Positions 34,974 through 44,887 of a stretch of 64,000 nt of DNA are shown one piece after another. The translations under genes and the position numbers were made by a program. The stretch is from the NCBI GenBank assembly GCA_964353875.1, contig CAYGXU010000004.1:1-64000 (forward strand), given 5' to 3'. Each line of letters opens with the position of its first letter. The first letter of the stretch is position 1. The stretch comes from MGNI01 sp964353875 (GTDB lineage Bacteria > Chloroflexota > Anaerolineae > Anaerolineales > E44-bin32). The notes under the pieces were generated by a model. It was not told the DNA's origin and did not search any database. It worked only from the letters and a program-made list of their open reading frames with translations.

Positions 34974-36157
34974 TTAAAACCCTTCTCCTCGATCTGGATG
35001 GCACGCTCCTTCAAAACAACATTGAAACCTTCATCCCTGCTTACCTACAAATCCTGGCGCGCAGCATGGCCTCGTACGTTGACCCAGACAGGATGATTGC
35101 TCAGATCCTCAAAGGGACGGATGCCATGCTCAGCAACACAGATATGGAGAAGACCCTGGAGCAGGTTTTCGATGAGCACTTTTATCCTTCTTTAGGTTTG
35201 CCTAAATCTATACTACACCCGCACTTCGTCACCTTCTATCACCATGAATTCCCGAAATTAAAAACCCTCACCGAGTCCATCCCAGACGCCAGACGATTGA
35301 TTTCCTATGCACTCGGTCATCAGCTTGAGGTCGTTATTGCCACCAATCCGCTCTTCCCCCTTGTCGCGATCCAGGAAAGGCTGAGATGGGCGGGTATCCC
35401 CTTGGATGAATATCCATACGATCTCATCACTAGTTATGAGATCTTCCATTTCACCAAGCCCCATTGGGAATATTTCGCCGAAATCCTGGGGAGGCTAGGA
35501 CGAAATCCGCACGAAGCCGCCATGATCGGAAACGCTCTCCGCGACGACCTCCTTCCTGCCAAGGAGTTGGGACTGGCCGTCTTCCATGTCGCCGATCAAC
35601 CGCAAGAGGGCTTTCCAGGTGGGAACCTGGATGAAGCGATCGGGTGGCTGAAGAGTGACCCTCCCACCTCCGATCCTCCCGAAGAGATACTGCCGAAAAT
35701 GCTCCTGGCACGCCTCCGAGGTAATTTGGTCACATTCCTCTCGATGCAAGCGGAGATTGATGACTGCTGGAAGATAAGACCCTCCGTGGAAAGCTGGGCT
35801 CCAGTCGAAGTTATTTGCCATCTAAGAGACGTGGAAAGGGAGGTTAACCTCCCACGATTAGAGAAAATTTTATCCACAGAACAACCCTTCCTTTCCGCCC
35901 CTGATAGCGACCAATGGGCCGAGCAACGTCACTATCTTGAGGAAAACCCCCGCGACGCCATGCAAGAGTTCATTCAGGCTCGTAAGAGGACGATAGACCT
36001 GCTTTCCTCTCAGTCCCGCCAGGCCTGGAACCGGCAAGCTCGACACGCCATTTTCGGTCTGACACAACTGCTCGAGATGGTGCGTATCTTCCTCGAGCAC
36101 GACCTTGTTCACATTCGTCAGATCCGGGAAGAGTTGAATATAGTCAAGTCCTCTTGA
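34970..36157 (+). CDS. HAD-like hydrolase fused to a DinB-like domain
   Basis: 395 residues. The N-terminal HAD domain (about 1-225) has LLLDLDGTL (nucleophile Asp), VIATNPLF (motif II), KPHWEYF (motif III Lys) and MIGNALRDDLLPAKELGL (motif IV, with only one clear Asp pair). The C-terminal part (about 240-395) looks like a DinB four-helix bundle: WAPVEVICHLRDVEREV carries a His that is a typical DinB metal ligand, and EHDLVHIRQIREEL supplies the C-terminal His residues. DinB domains bind a metal and often act as small-thiol-dependent transferases. The pairing with a phosphatase-like domain is unusual. Coupled to the Cys-rich gene upstream. Confidence 0.8.
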   Translation: MIKTLLLDLDGTLLQNNIETFIPAYLQILARSMASYVDPDRMIAQILKGTDAMLSNTDMEKTLEQVFDEHFYPSLGLPKSILHPHFVTFYHHEFPKLKTLTESIPDARRLISYALGHQLEVVIATNPLFPLVAIQERLRWAGIPLDEYPYDLITSYEIFHFTKPHWEYFAEILGRLGRNPHEAAMIGNALRDDLLPAKELGLAVFHVADQPQEGFPGGNLDEAIGWLKSDPPTSDPPEEILPKMLLARLRGNLVTFLSMQAEIDDCWKIRPSVESWAPVEVICHLRDVEREVNLPRLEKILSTEQPFLSAPDSDQWAEQRHYLEENPRDAMQEFIQARKRTIDLLSSQSRQAWNRQARHAIFGLTQLLEMVRIFLEHDLVHIRQIREELNIVKSS

Positions 36158-36401
36158 ATTACATTAAGAGCTTCTCTGATAAAAGGACCTGCCGAGTCCA
36201 TTCCTACTACAAGTGGATGCAGCATATCTTTGTGTTTACCCTATTGCATTTTCCACCTCTCTATTTTGCTCCTTTCCGCTCTATAGGATTTCAGCCCATC
36301 ATGTCGATCCATCTCGGCTCATCACGACCAGGTCAGAACATGCAGCGATAGATCCTTTTCGCCTCTTGCCGATTGTATGGTATAGATCATCATCCATAGC
36401 T
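36158..36401. other. Non-coding spacer
   Basis: No gene or clear structure is seen between the HAD-DinB gene and the tRNA promoter. Confidence 0.4.
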
Positions 36402-36429
36402 TTACAGCCCAATTTGCGAACGATATAAT
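36402..36429 (+). promoter_or_regulatory. tRNA-Leu promoter
   Basis: TTTACA (36402-36407), a 16-base spacer and TATAAT (36424-36429). Transcription would begin near 36436, 7 bases before the tRNA. Confidence 0.6.
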
Positions 36430-36442
36430 CATCATAAACCAA

Positions 36443-36524
<82 letters not shown>

Positions 36525-36527
36525 CCT

Positions 36528-36564
36528 TTGCCGTGACGCGCCATATATCACGCGCTCACGGCAA
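36528..36564 (+). terminator. Strong hairpin after tRNA-Leu, possible terminator or processing site
   Basis: 9-bp outer stem TTGCCGTGA/TCACGGCAA (36528-36536 with 36556-36564) plus an inner CGCG/CGCG pairing. The following bases (atttaagc) are only weakly T-rich, so some transcripts may continue into tig. Confidence 0.5.
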
Positions 36565-36617
36565 ATTTAAGCGCACACCTGTTTATTTCAATAACGGTGT
36601 AAAGAAAGGGTGGTACC

Positions 36618-38009
36618 TTGAAAGTAGAACGACAGGATTTAGACGATCGCCAGACTCAATTAACGGTGGAACTCGAGGATGAACGCTTGGATGTTGCCAT
36701 GCGATCTGCAGCAAAGCGTTTGAGCAAGAACTCCCGCATCCCAGGCTTTCGCCCCGGCAAGGCTCCCTTCGAGATCCTCCTGAGCCGCTTTGGGGAGGAT
36801 TCGATTTTTGAAGAAGCACTTAATCGACTCGGGCAGGAGGTTTATCGCGAAGCAATCGATGAAGTCAAACTCGAACCGTTTGCTCCAGGCAGCTTAGAAG
36901 AGGTCATCAGCCGTAAGCCTCTCACGCTGCGTTATATTGTCCCACTTGAACCAGAGGTTATTCTCGACTCTTTTCGTGAGATCCGCCTCCCCTTTGAAAA
37001 ACCGGAGGTGGAAGATGAAGCCGTCAATCAAGTTTTAGACGACCTGCGCCAACGGCAAGCCCTTATTGAACCTGCTGATCGCCCCGCGATACTCGGCGAT
37101 GTGGTTGTTGTCGATATCCACGGAAATTTGCTTGAGACTGACGAAGATGAGGACGCCATCCTTCTCGATCGTCAGGGGGTTTCCATCCTGGTCGATGAGG
37201 AAACCAACTGGCCCACTCCCCGAATTGCTGACCACCTGATTGGACTTGAGGCGGGTCAGGAAAAATCTTTCGAATATTCCTTCCCAGATGATTATGCCAG
37301 TGAGGATTTACGCGGAAAGAAGGCTAATTTCGACCTGACCTGTCTGGAAGTGAAATCACGCTTTGTACCTGAGTGGAGCGACGAACTTGTACGAAATATC
37401 GGGGATTTTGAAGATCTGCTGGCGCTTCGAATTCAAGTCAGGAAAGATCTCCAGCAACAGGCTGAACGTCAAACAGAGGCAGAATTTGCAAACAAGGTGA
37501 TGGATACAATTGTCGAGGGGGCGACAGTGTGCTTCCCCCCTGTCCTGCTCCAGGACGAGGTTACTGATATGGTCAGAGAATTGGAGCAACGCTTGAGGAT
37601 TCAACGTCTCAGTCTGGAAGACTATTTTAAGATTGAGAAAAAAACCGAAGAAGCCTTGCGTGAAGAATTTGAACCGCGGGCGAAGGAACGCCTTACACGT
37701 GCCCTGGTTTTGGGTAAAATCGTGGAAGTGGAAAAGATTGAGGTTGATGAAACCGAGATTGATGGCGAAATCGATCGTATTATGGAACAATTCGAGGATA
37801 AATCAGAGAAGGCCCGCAAAGCATTGGACAACCCAGTAGGAAGGCGTCGAATACACCTTGACTTACTCTCCCAAAAGGCGATCAAACGCGTCATTGCCAT
37901 TGCTAAGGGTGAGGCAGTAGAACAAGAAGTGACCCATTCTGAGGTCGCATTGGTATCCGAGAAAGAAGAACAAAAAATCGAACAAGTGACAGATAGAAAA
38001 CAGGAGTAA
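36618..38009 (+). CDS. tig: Trigger factor
   Basis: 463 residues with a TTG start (AAGGG 7 bases upstream). A ribosome-bound chaperone and peptidyl-prolyl isomerase. The N-terminal ribosome-binding signature is complete: SRIPGFRPGKAPFEILLSRFG. The PPIase domain lies at about 160-250, and the helical C-terminal arms at about 265-430. The last 30 residues are highly charged and likely disordered. Followed by clpP after 10 bases and clpX, a common order for folding and proteolysis genes. Confidence 0.95.
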   Translation: MKVERQDLDDRQTQLTVELEDERLDVAMRSAAKRLSKNSRIPGFRPGKAPFEILLSRFGEDSIFEEALNRLGQEVYREAIDEVKLEPFAPGSLEEVISRKPLTLRYIVPLEPEVILDSFREIRLPFEKPEVEDEAVNQVLDDLRQRQALIEPADRPAILGDVVVVDIHGNLLETDEDEDAILLDRQGVSILVDEETNWPTPRIADHLIGLEAGQEKSFEYSFPDDYASEDLRGKKANFDLTCLEVKSRFVPEWSDELVRNIGDFEDLLALRIQVRKDLQQQAERQTEAEFANKVMDTIVEGATVCFPPVLLQDEVTDMVRELEQRLRIQRLSLEDYFKIEKKTEEALREEFEPRAKERLTRALVLGKIVEVEKIEVDETEIDGEIDRIMEQFEDKSEKARKALDNPVGRRRIHLDLLSQKAIKRVIAIAKGEAVEQEVTHSEVALVSEKEEQKIEQVTDRKQE

Positions 38010-38019
38010 CGGAAAGACC

Positions 38020-38676
38020 ATGTCAATAAATGATTTTTATTCGCTCATTCCGATGGTAATTGAAACAACCGCGCGTGGGGAACGTGCCTATGATATTTTT
38101 TCCCTTCTCTTAAGAAACCGGATTATCTTCCTGGGCACCCCCATCTCCGATCAGGTTTCCAACTTGATTGTAGCCCAATTGCTGTACCTCAATCAGGAGG
38201 ATCCTGAAAGGAATATCCAGATGTATATCAACTGTCCCGGTGGCGTCATATATGCTGGTCTGGCAATATACGACACCATGCAGCAGCTCTCTAATCCGAT
38301 CTCCACGGTTGCAGTTGGCGTTACAGCATCATTTGGAACTATGCTTCTGGCAGCAGGCACAAAAGGGATGCGTTTCACGCTCCCTCATGCTACAATTCAT
38401 CTCCACCAACCCCTGGGCGGCGCTCAGGGTCAGGCGACGGATATTGAAATTCAGGCTAAAGAGATCTTGCGTTTGAAGGAAAAACTCAATACTATACTTG
38501 TTCAACATACCGGCCAGTCGCTAGAAATAATCGAGCGAGATACGGAACGCGACTTCTACATGGATGGAGAAGCGGCTAAAAACTACGGGATTATCGATCA
38601 CGTTTTGTATCCAGATGAGAAGGGCAAAAAGGACAAAAAGAAAGAAAGTGAAGCAGCGAAGAAAGAGAGTGCATAG
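38020..38676 (+). CDS. clpP: ClpP protease subunit
   Basis: 218 residues. Catalytic Ser104 (TASFG), His129 (HLHQP) and Asp178 (TERDFY) are all present. MYINCPGG and the HQP motif are typical. Ser lies in ASFG rather than the common ASMG. The C-terminus carries a 20-residue Lys/Glu tail (KGKKDKKKESEAAKK) absent from most ClpP. It forms the tetradecameric chamber fed by ClpX, encoded 3 bases downstream. Confidence 0.96.
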   Translation: MSINDFYSLIPMVIETTARGERAYDIFSLLLRNRIIFLGTPISDQVSNLIVAQLLYLNQEDPERNIQMYINCPGGVIYAGLAIYDTMQQLSNPISTVAVGVTASFGTMLLAAGTKGMRFTLPHATIHLHQPLGGAQGQATDIEIQAKEILRLKEKLNTILVQHTGQSLEIIERDTERDFYMDGEAAKNYGIIDHVLYPDEKGKKDKKKESEAAKKESA

Positions 38677-38679
38677 CGC

Positions 38680-39981
38680 ATGTCGCGCAAAGAATCGAGC
38701 TCAACAGAAACACAACGCTGTTCCTTTTGCAGTCGCGCCGAACCAGATATCCAGCGCCTGATTGCTGGTCCTGAAGGCGTTTTTATTTGCAATGAATGCG
38801 TTGATCTCTGCCGAGACATCATCGAAGGAGAAAGCCCACGCAGCGGTTATGTTGGGCTGACTTCTTCCGGTCGACCCTCCTTATCTCCACAGGAAATATT
38901 TACGCGCCTGGAGGAATATGTGATCGGCCAGGAGCATGCCAAAAGAGTACTTTCGGTGGCAGTCTACAATCATTACAAGCGCATCGCAAATCGCGGCATC
39001 TCTAATGTTGAGCTCGAAAAAAGCAATATCCTTCTCATCGGGCCTACAGGTTGCGGGAAAACGTTACTTGCACAGACCCTGGCCAGAAGCCTGGATGTAC
39101 CCTTTTGTATCGCCGATGCTACTGCATTAACCGAAGCGGGCTATGTCGGCGAAGACGTTGAGAATATCCTCCTACGTTTGCTTCAGGCCGCAGACTTCAA
39201 TATCCCTCGGGCTGAACGAGGGATCGTCTACATCGATGAGCTCGATAAAACTGCTCGGAAATCCGGAGACAATCCCAGCATCACGCGCGATGTATCCGGC
39301 GAGGGTGTTCAGCAAGCTTTGCTAAAAATCATTGAAGGGGCAATCGTTAACGTCCCACCTCAGGGCGGAAGAAAGCATCCCCATCAAGAATTCATTCAGG
39401 TTCAGACAAAGGATATCCTTTTCATTTGTGGAGGCACTTTCGACGGTCTGGCAGATATCGTTGCCGAGCGTATCGGGCGTCGGGGTCGCTTGGGCTTCCC
39501 CGGAACGGTGGAAGAATATCAGGCTCGGAAGATGGACGAATCGCTCTTGCTCCATCATCTATCTCCAGATGACCTGATGCGTTACGGCATGATCCCAGAA
39601 TTAGTGGGACGCCTTCCAATTGCTGCCAGCCTCGATCCGTTGGATGTGGTCTCGCTTCGCGCCATACTCACAGAGCCGAAAAATGCACTTGTGCGCCAAT
39701 ATGAACGCCTCTTAGAAATGGACCAAGTTCAATTAACCTTCACAGCCGAAGCGCTCGACGCCGCAGCGGAGATGGCGTTAGAGCGAGAGACAGGAGCGCG
39801 CGGGTTGCGCTCCATCATCGAGGGCGCGCTGTTGGATGTCATGTATGAGATCCCCTCCCGGCCTGAGGTGCGTAAAGTCGTCGTGGATGAAAATGTGATC
39901 AGAAACAATCTCCGCCCCAAGCTGCTGGATGAAAATAACTCCCCGCTCTTGTTCAGTGATGAGCTTCCAGACGCCGCCTGA
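38680..39981 (+). CDS. clpX: ClpX unfoldase
   Basis: 433 residues. The N-terminal zinc-binding domain has C-x2-C (CSFC) and C-x2-C (CNEC). Walker A is GPTGCGKT and Walker B VYIDELDK. The pore loop GYVG is in TEAGYVGEDV, and the C-terminal sensor region reads ETGARGLRSIIEGALLD. It recognises and threads proteins into ClpP. ClpX in this family often has an IGF loop for ClpP contact; here RIGRRGRLGF lies at the expected place. Confidence 0.96.
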   Translation: MSRKESSSTETQRCSFCSRAEPDIQRLIAGPEGVFICNECVDLCRDIIEGESPRSGYVGLTSSGRPSLSPQEIFTRLEEYVIGQEHAKRVLSVAVYNHYKRIANRGISNVELEKSNILLIGPTGCGKTLLAQTLARSLDVPFCIADATALTEAGYVGEDVENILLRLLQAADFNIPRAERGIVYIDELDKTARKSGDNPSITRDVSGEGVQQALLKIIEGAIVNVPPQGGRKHPHQEFIQVQTKDILFICGGTFDGLADIVAERIGRRGRLGFPGTVEEYQARKMDESLLLHHLSPDDLMRYGMIPELVGRLPIAASLDPLDVVSLRAILTEPKNALVRQYERLLEMDQVQLTFTAEALDAAAEMALERETGARGLRSIIEGALLDVMYEIPSRPEVRKVVVDENVIRNNLRPKLLDENNSPLLFSDELPDAA

Positions 39982-40214
39982 GTTCTAAGCAAGCGCATTT
40001 AAACTGGCGGGTGGCTTGGGATGATCAATAAGATGGCAGTGCGATCGTCGCCTGTGATGATCTTTATCAAGTAATCATACGATAGGAATTCCGACCCCCA
40101 GTAAACAAAGATCGACCTTGATCGATGTAATGTGAAAGCATATGCCTGTATGCATTCAGCGTACTCAATCCATAAAAACCAAAGAGAACACCCAGCAGGG
40201 AATGGATTTCTAAG

Positions 40215-41096
40215 ATGAATAATCATTTCCATCTAAGCACTTTCTCGATTGTCGCTTATGATCCAGCAGAACACGCCTGGGGGATCGCAGTAGCCTCAAA
40301 GTTTCCTGCGGTCGGCGCAGTTGTCCCCTGGGCTCAGGCTGGCTCGGGGGCAGTGGCAACCCAATCCTATGCGAACACCACTTTCGGACCTCGAGGCTTG
40401 GCTCTCATGGGGCAAGGGCTCTCGGCGAAAGAGACAATCGATCGACTGATTGCCGAGGACGAAGAGCGCGATCTTCGTCAGGTTGGCATGGTGGATGCGC
40501 AAGGTCACCCAGCCACATTTAGCGGCGAGAAATGCCTCGCTTGGGCAGGCGGACAAACAGGGATGCATTTTGCTGCTCAGGGAAACATCCTCACCGGTCC
40601 GGAGACCATCGATGCAATGAAGGAGGCCTATCTGCGGACAAAAGGCGATCTCCCAGATCGCCTCCTTGCCGCCCTGCTTGACGGCGATCGGGCCGGAGGC
40701 GACCGTCGCGGTAAACAAAGCGCTGCACTCCTGGTAGTGAAACCAAAAGGTGGTTATGGTGGGTATAACGACCGTTGGATCGACTATCGTGTCGACGATC
40801 ACGAAGACCCAATACCCCGATTAGTTGAATTACTTCAATTGCATCGGCTCTACTTTGAAAAAAGTCCTGCAGAAGAACGTGTAGAGATCGCAGGGGAATC
40901 GCTCATCCAGCTCCAGAGGATTGCTCAAGATTTGGGGTATTATACAGGTCCGATCCATGGAGAATACGACGACGCCACACGTCTCGCTCTCCATAACTTG
41001 ATCGGCAATGAGAACTTTGAGGACCGGGTAGATTTCGAGGCGGCATTTATGGATCGGCCAGTATTCGATTTCCTGCTGAAAAAATTTTCCCTATAG
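40215..41096 (+). CDS. DUF1028 Ntn-hydrolase-like protein with peptidoglycan-binding domain
   Basis: 293 residues. DUF1028 (about 8-210) begins STFSIVAYDPAEHAWGIAVASKF, with AQAGSGAVATQSYANTTFG and AGGDRRGKQSAALLVV as family signatures. The Thr/Ser near the N-terminus is the presumed nucleophile of this Ntn-hydrolase-type family. A small peptidoglycan-binding-like domain follows (about 225-265: RIAQDLGYYTGPIHGEYDDATRLAL). There is no signal peptide, so it appears cytosolic. The substrate is not known; some relatives sit in amino-acid or small-molecule catabolic clusters. No operon partner. Confidence 0.85.
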   Translation: MNNHFHLSTFSIVAYDPAEHAWGIAVASKFPAVGAVVPWAQAGSGAVATQSYANTTFGPRGLALMGQGLSAKETIDRLIAEDEERDLRQVGMVDAQGHPATFSGEKCLAWAGGQTGMHFAAQGNILTGPETIDAMKEAYLRTKGDLPDRLLAALLDGDRAGGDRRGKQSAALLVVKPKGGYGGYNDRWIDYRVDDHEDPIPRLVELLQLHRLYFEKSPAEERVEIAGESLIQLQRIAQDLGYYTGPIHGEYDDATRLALHNLIGNENFEDRVDFEAAFMDRPVFDFLLKKFSL

Positions 41097-41693
41097 CCCC
41101 CTGCTTATTAAGCCCTGATCTAAGGACCCTCCCCCTTTATTTGTATCTCTTTGTATGTATAGACTAAGTCACTGCCTTCGAAGTGGATTCCTTTCATTCG
41201 CTTTTCCCCATCCCACCCGACCGTTCTCGCCAAAAACGAGAATGGAATTTCCCCTCCATCTCATAAAATACGTGCATGATTCCCCCGTCCTCATAGTTCT
41301 AAAGTTTTATAACCTGAGTGATTGAAAACCCTCTCCCCAGCCGGGCGGGAGTCAAGATGAGGCGAAGAATGATCCTCAGCGCGAAGAGGAGCTGTGGTGA
41401 AGTATTTGATTTTTGCCCAGGATGGTTTCGGCAAAATGCTAAGAATATATCCTTTGAAAAAAGCGGAATGCCTTGTGGTAAGGATGTCGAAATAAAAATC
41501 CATGACAGCAGGCTTCGAAAAAGCAAGAAGTTCAGAATTTTATGGTGCAATCCGTCATCTTCTGAGGAAGCCAGTCCGCTCTCCGCCGATTATTTCCGAT
41601 AAAAGCGGTAGAATCAACCAGGCGAAAATCATACCAGTGATACTCGCGGCATGAACCTATAAGGACTTCGATCCATCCATGGGAGCTTCTTTG
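41097..41693. other. Long non-coding spacer
   Basis: No supported gene. It contains a short inverted repeat (TTCTCG/CGAGAA, about 41224-41242) and a GC-rich string at 41333-41354 that resembles, in inverse orientation, the REP-like element near 13070. A plus-strand open frame of 94 codons has no ribosome binding site or recognisable family. Confidence 0.4.
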
Positions 41694-42509
41694 ATGAAAA
41701 ATTCGACTCTTGACTTGAATACAATGCAGGCCTTCATCCTCGATCTGGATGGAGTCATTTGGCGAGGTGATGCCCTGCTTCCCGGAGCGAAATCGCTCTT
41801 TGAATTCTTTCAAGCCCATTCTTTTCCCTATGTTTTCGTTACCAACAATGCCACTTTAACGCCTCAGCATTTTTGTGATAAAGCACGCCGTTTGGGTTTA
41901 ATCATTCACGCTGATCAAGTCATCACCTCTTCCCATGCTGCCGTTCGAATGCTTCAGGCTCAATTCCCAACAGGGGCAAGGATATTCGTAATCGGCGAAA
42001 ACGGTTTGCTCGAGATACTATCCGGAGCGCAATTCCGTATTACGCAATCTGCGCAGGATGCGCAAGCCGTCGTGGTAGGGATGGATCGCCAAGTCAATTG
42101 GCAGAAAATGGCTGAAGCTGCCTATGCGATCTCCAGGGGAGCATTCTTCCTGGGGACGAATCTGGATCCCTCCTTCCCTACAGAACGAGGGCTGGCTCCA
42201 GGCAATGGCGCCATCATACAGGCGTTGCAGGTGACCACCGGAATCGAGGCCCACATCGTTGGCAAACCAAAGCCCGATCTCTTTTTCCAAGCGTTGGAAC
42301 ACATGGGGACACCTGCGGAAAAGACCCTTGGTATTGGAGATCGCCTCGCGACAGATATTCAAGGTGGCAAGAATGCCGGCATTCCCACAGCCCTAGTGCT
42401 GACTGGTGTCACCTCCAAAGAAGAACTCTCCCGATCACCCCTTCAGCCTGACTTCGTTTTCGAAAACCTAAATGAGCTCATCATGAGATTAGCGGGAGGA
42501 TTGCCTTGA
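41694..42509 (+). CDS. HAD superfamily IIA phosphatase (NagD/phosphoglycolate-phosphatase-like)
   Basis: 271 residues from the ATG at 41694 (GGGAG 8 bases upstream); an ATG at 41679 would add 5 residues. HAD motif I is FILDLDGVIWRGD, motif II FVTNNA, motif III GKPKPDLF, and motif IV GIGDRLATDIQGGKNAG. The C2-type cap domain (about 85-190) places it in class IIA with NagD and AraL-like phosphatases. The stop overlaps the rlmN start, so the two are translated together. Confidence 0.9.
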   Translation: MKNSTLDLNTMQAFILDLDGVIWRGDALLPGAKSLFEFFQAHSFPYVFVTNNATLTPQHFCDKARRLGLIIHADQVITSSHAAVRMLQAQFPTGARIFVIGENGLLEILSGAQFRITQSAQDAQAVVVGMDRQVNWQKMAEAAYAISRGAFFLGTNLDPSFPTERGLAPGNGAIIQALQVTTGIEAHIVGKPKPDLFFQALEHMGTPAEKTLGIGDRLATDIQGGKNAGIPTALVLTGVTSKEELSRSPLQPDFVFENLNELIMRLAGGLP

Positions 42510-43573
42510 ATCAACCTCCCTCCTTTTTTGAATTGAACTTCGAGGAATTGGGTGTTGCCCTCCAGGCCTGGGGAGAACCCGGCTATCGTGCTCTTCAAAT
42601 CTGGCAGGGGATCTATCGGCAACTTCACACATCTCCCCTAGAATTATCAACACTGCCAAAAGACCTTAGAGCACATCTAGAAGAGGTCTATTCGTTTCAG
42701 CCCTGCAAGTTAATCACCTCAACTCATTCTAAAGATCGAAATACAGAAAAAGTGCTGCTTCAATTATGGGATGGCCTTTCAATCGAAGCTGTTTTAATGC
42801 GCTATCAGCGTCGCAATACGGCTTGCCTCTCCTCCCAAGTCGGCTGTGCAATTGGATGTGTCTTCTGTGCCACAGGCCAAATGGGCTTTATGAGAAACCT
42901 GACGGCAGGGGAGATCGTTGGCCAGGCGCTTCACTTTTCTCGCCAACTAGCGTTCGAGGAGCAGTCACTAAGCAACATCGTCATGATGGGCATGGGCGAA
43001 CCATTCCTTAATTACGAGGCAACCATGCGGGCGATACAAATTCTGAATGACCCCCATGGGTTTGGATTTGGCGCCCGAAGGATGACCATCTCGACAGTAG
43101 GAATCATCCCCATGATTGAGCGATTCACACAGGAAAAAAGCGGGGTGAATCTGGCGATCTCACTGCATGCGGCCACGGATGATCTACGTAATAGGCTCAT
43201 TCCCATTAATCGCCGTTACCCACTTGATGAACTGATGAAAGCCTGCCGAAGATATGTTCAACAAACCAGCAGGCGGTTAACTTTCGAATGGGCATTGATC
43301 CATGGGGTCAATGATGGACTGGATCAAGCACGCGAATTGATTCGCCTCTTGAAGGGGGTGATTTGTCATGTCAACCTTATCCCCCTCAATCCAACCCGCG
43401 ACTATGATGCGGTTCCCGCCTCTCAGGGGACTGCACGCGCATTTAAAGATTTGCTCGAGTCACAAGGGATTGCGGTCACCCTTCGACTTCGCCGAGGGAT
43501 TGACATTAACGCTGGGTGTGGTCAATTGGCACTCCAAAAACAGAGCGCTGAAAGCGATCCAGGAAAGCAATGA
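42506..43573 (+). CDS. rlmN: RlmN dual-specificity RNA methyltransferase
   Basis: 355 residues with a TTG start (GGAGG 6 bases upstream) that overlaps the HAD stop by 4 bases. Radical SAM enzyme that methylates A2503 of 23S rRNA and A37 of some tRNAs. The cluster motif is C-x3-C-x2-C (Cys114, Cys118, Cys121 in CAIGCVFC). GMGEPFLNY and HGVNDGLDQA are family motifs. The methylated Cys near the end is in INAGCGQL. Confidence 0.94.
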   Translation: MNQPPSFFELNFEELGVALQAWGEPGYRALQIWQGIYRQLHTSPLELSTLPKDLRAHLEEVYSFQPCKLITSTHSKDRNTEKVLLQLWDGLSIEAVLMRYQRRNTACLSSQVGCAIGCVFCATGQMGFMRNLTAGEIVGQALHFSRQLAFEEQSLSNIVMMGMGEPFLNYEATMRAIQILNDPHGFGFGARRMTISTVGIIPMIERFTQEKSGVNLAISLHAATDDLRNRLIPINRRYPLDELMKACRRYVQQTSRRLTFEWALIHGVNDGLDQARELIRLLKGVICHVNLIPLNPTRDYDAVPASQGTARAFKDLLESQGIAVTLRLRRGIDINAGCGQLALQKQSAESDPGKQ

Positions 43574-43822
43574 TGCGCGGCTCTCACTAGCTTGAGTTGC
43601 GGGGATGTTCACAAAATGCTAACAGCGCTTACACCAGATGCAGGAAGACCAACTTTCAAGGATACACGAAATCAATCTCAGTAAATGCTGTTAAGCTAGA
43701 TCGCTCCAGGTCTAGATACGGAAGCCCAAGCAGAATGTTGGGAGTATAACCGTAGCGCGGCTTTCTACCGCAACCAAAGATTAGCGCGGATCGTGCAAAT
43801 GTTCACCTGGAATACAATAAAA

Positions 43823-44284
43823 TTATTGGAAGCGGATCAGCCAGGAATCGTATTGGTTCCCTTCAACAGCCCATCCTTCCTCACCCGTGCCCATCGATTG
43901 AACCTCCCACCAGACGAGTTGATCCAGGCAAATTGGGCCATCGACAATCCTGAGGACATCATTGGGTTGGACGGATCCCGACACCGATCCGCTGATGCCC
44001 GGTTGCGCACGAAGGCGAATTGAGTAGCGCATCCCCTCTTTGATAATGACTGTGATCCCCAACTCCAGTCGTGAGGGAGGACCATCATCGCCACAAGGCT
44101 GCCATATGCCGAGATCAGCCCCTGAACCTGGGATGCTAACCGGCGTGGGCGTCCAGGCTGGCGGCAGTTTGAGGAAATCTCCGGCATCGGGCGTACCTTC
44201 GCCTGTGCTTGTTCCCTGGTTTCCAAGACAACCGGTAAGGAACATCGCGAATATCAGAAAAAAGATCCATCGCGACTTCTTCAT
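43823..44284 (-). CDS. Lipoprotein with an SH3-like domain
   Basis: 153 residues. Signal peptide with lipobox FLTGC (Cys about 19), so it should be anchored to the membrane. After a P/T-rich linker comes an SH3b-like part (about 88-150: RLRAQPGISGSVSGSVQPNDVLRIV, then WWEVQS and EGWAVEG). Such domains often bind peptidoglycan or surface polymers. GGAGGAG precedes the ATG by 10 bases; a GTG immediately before it (44287) is also possible. Convergent with rlmN. Confidence 0.8.
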   Translation of the reverse strand: MKKSRWIFFLIFAMFLTGCLGNQGTSTGEGTPDAGDFLKLPPAWTPTPVSIPGSGADLGIWQPCGDDGPPSRLELGITVIIKEGMRYSIRLRAQPGISGSVSGSVQPNDVLRIVDGPICLDQLVWWEVQSMGTGEEGWAVEGNQYDSWLIRFQ

Positions 44285-44287
44285 CAC

Positions 44288-44887
44288 TTTCTTACTCCTC
44301 CCACAAAAAGTTCTTTCTTTCTACCCTTCATTTGATTATCTGAACAGAGTGGTTGATTGGGAATATCTCATGTTATCACCACCCCTCGGAACAATCTTTA
44401 CCTTCTATTTTAACGGAAGGCAAGCTACTCTTCCAATGGACCATTCGGCCTATTTAATTAGGAAATCTCGCCCTTCAAAACTCTGCCATTTATCCGTTGA
44501 AAGGTACTGTATAAGCCGATTTTATATATCGTTTTATCACGGTCTGAAGAAAATCTATCTGTTAGATCACATAAAAGGTCAGACAGGGACCAACTCTCTG
44601 GTTCCGCCTCGTGATGTGACCATTTTCCTGGCTGCTCTTACCCACATCTTAACCTCATTTTGCTTAACTGCTGATCTTCAATTCCAATCTGAACTGGCCG
44701 CGTCTTTGAATGCGAATGAGCTCCTCGTTTGTGCCACCAAGATCTGCTATTGGTCGAAATTCGGTATGTAGTCCGCAAATATCGAGTCAGTGAGGATAGG
44801 AGGACATTCTTATGCATTTTTACCGCTCACACTTCTTCCCAAAACCGCTCCTTGTCAATTGCGTCCTGGAAAGGTATCATTGACCAA
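44288..44887. other. Long spacer upstream of rpe
   Basis: Mostly AT-rich, with no supported gene. A plus-strand open frame covers it but begins inside the lipoprotein gene on the opposite strand and has no family features. Promoters of rpe (rightward) and of the lipoprotein (leftward) should be here; no strong pair was found. Confidence 0.4.

Noticed and set aside
39999..40232. Minus-strand open frame between clpX and the DUF1028 gene
   Set aside because: It overlaps the start of the DUF1028 gene and has no ribosome binding site or known pattern.
41318..41602. Open frame in the spacer before the HAD phosphatase
   Set aside because: No ribosome binding site, odd composition, and overlap with a REP-like string. 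Not supported as a gene.
44040..44771. Plus-strand open frame of 243 codons
   Set aside because: It begins inside the lipoprotein gene on the other strand. The rest lies in an AT-rich spacer and lacks any domain or start signal.
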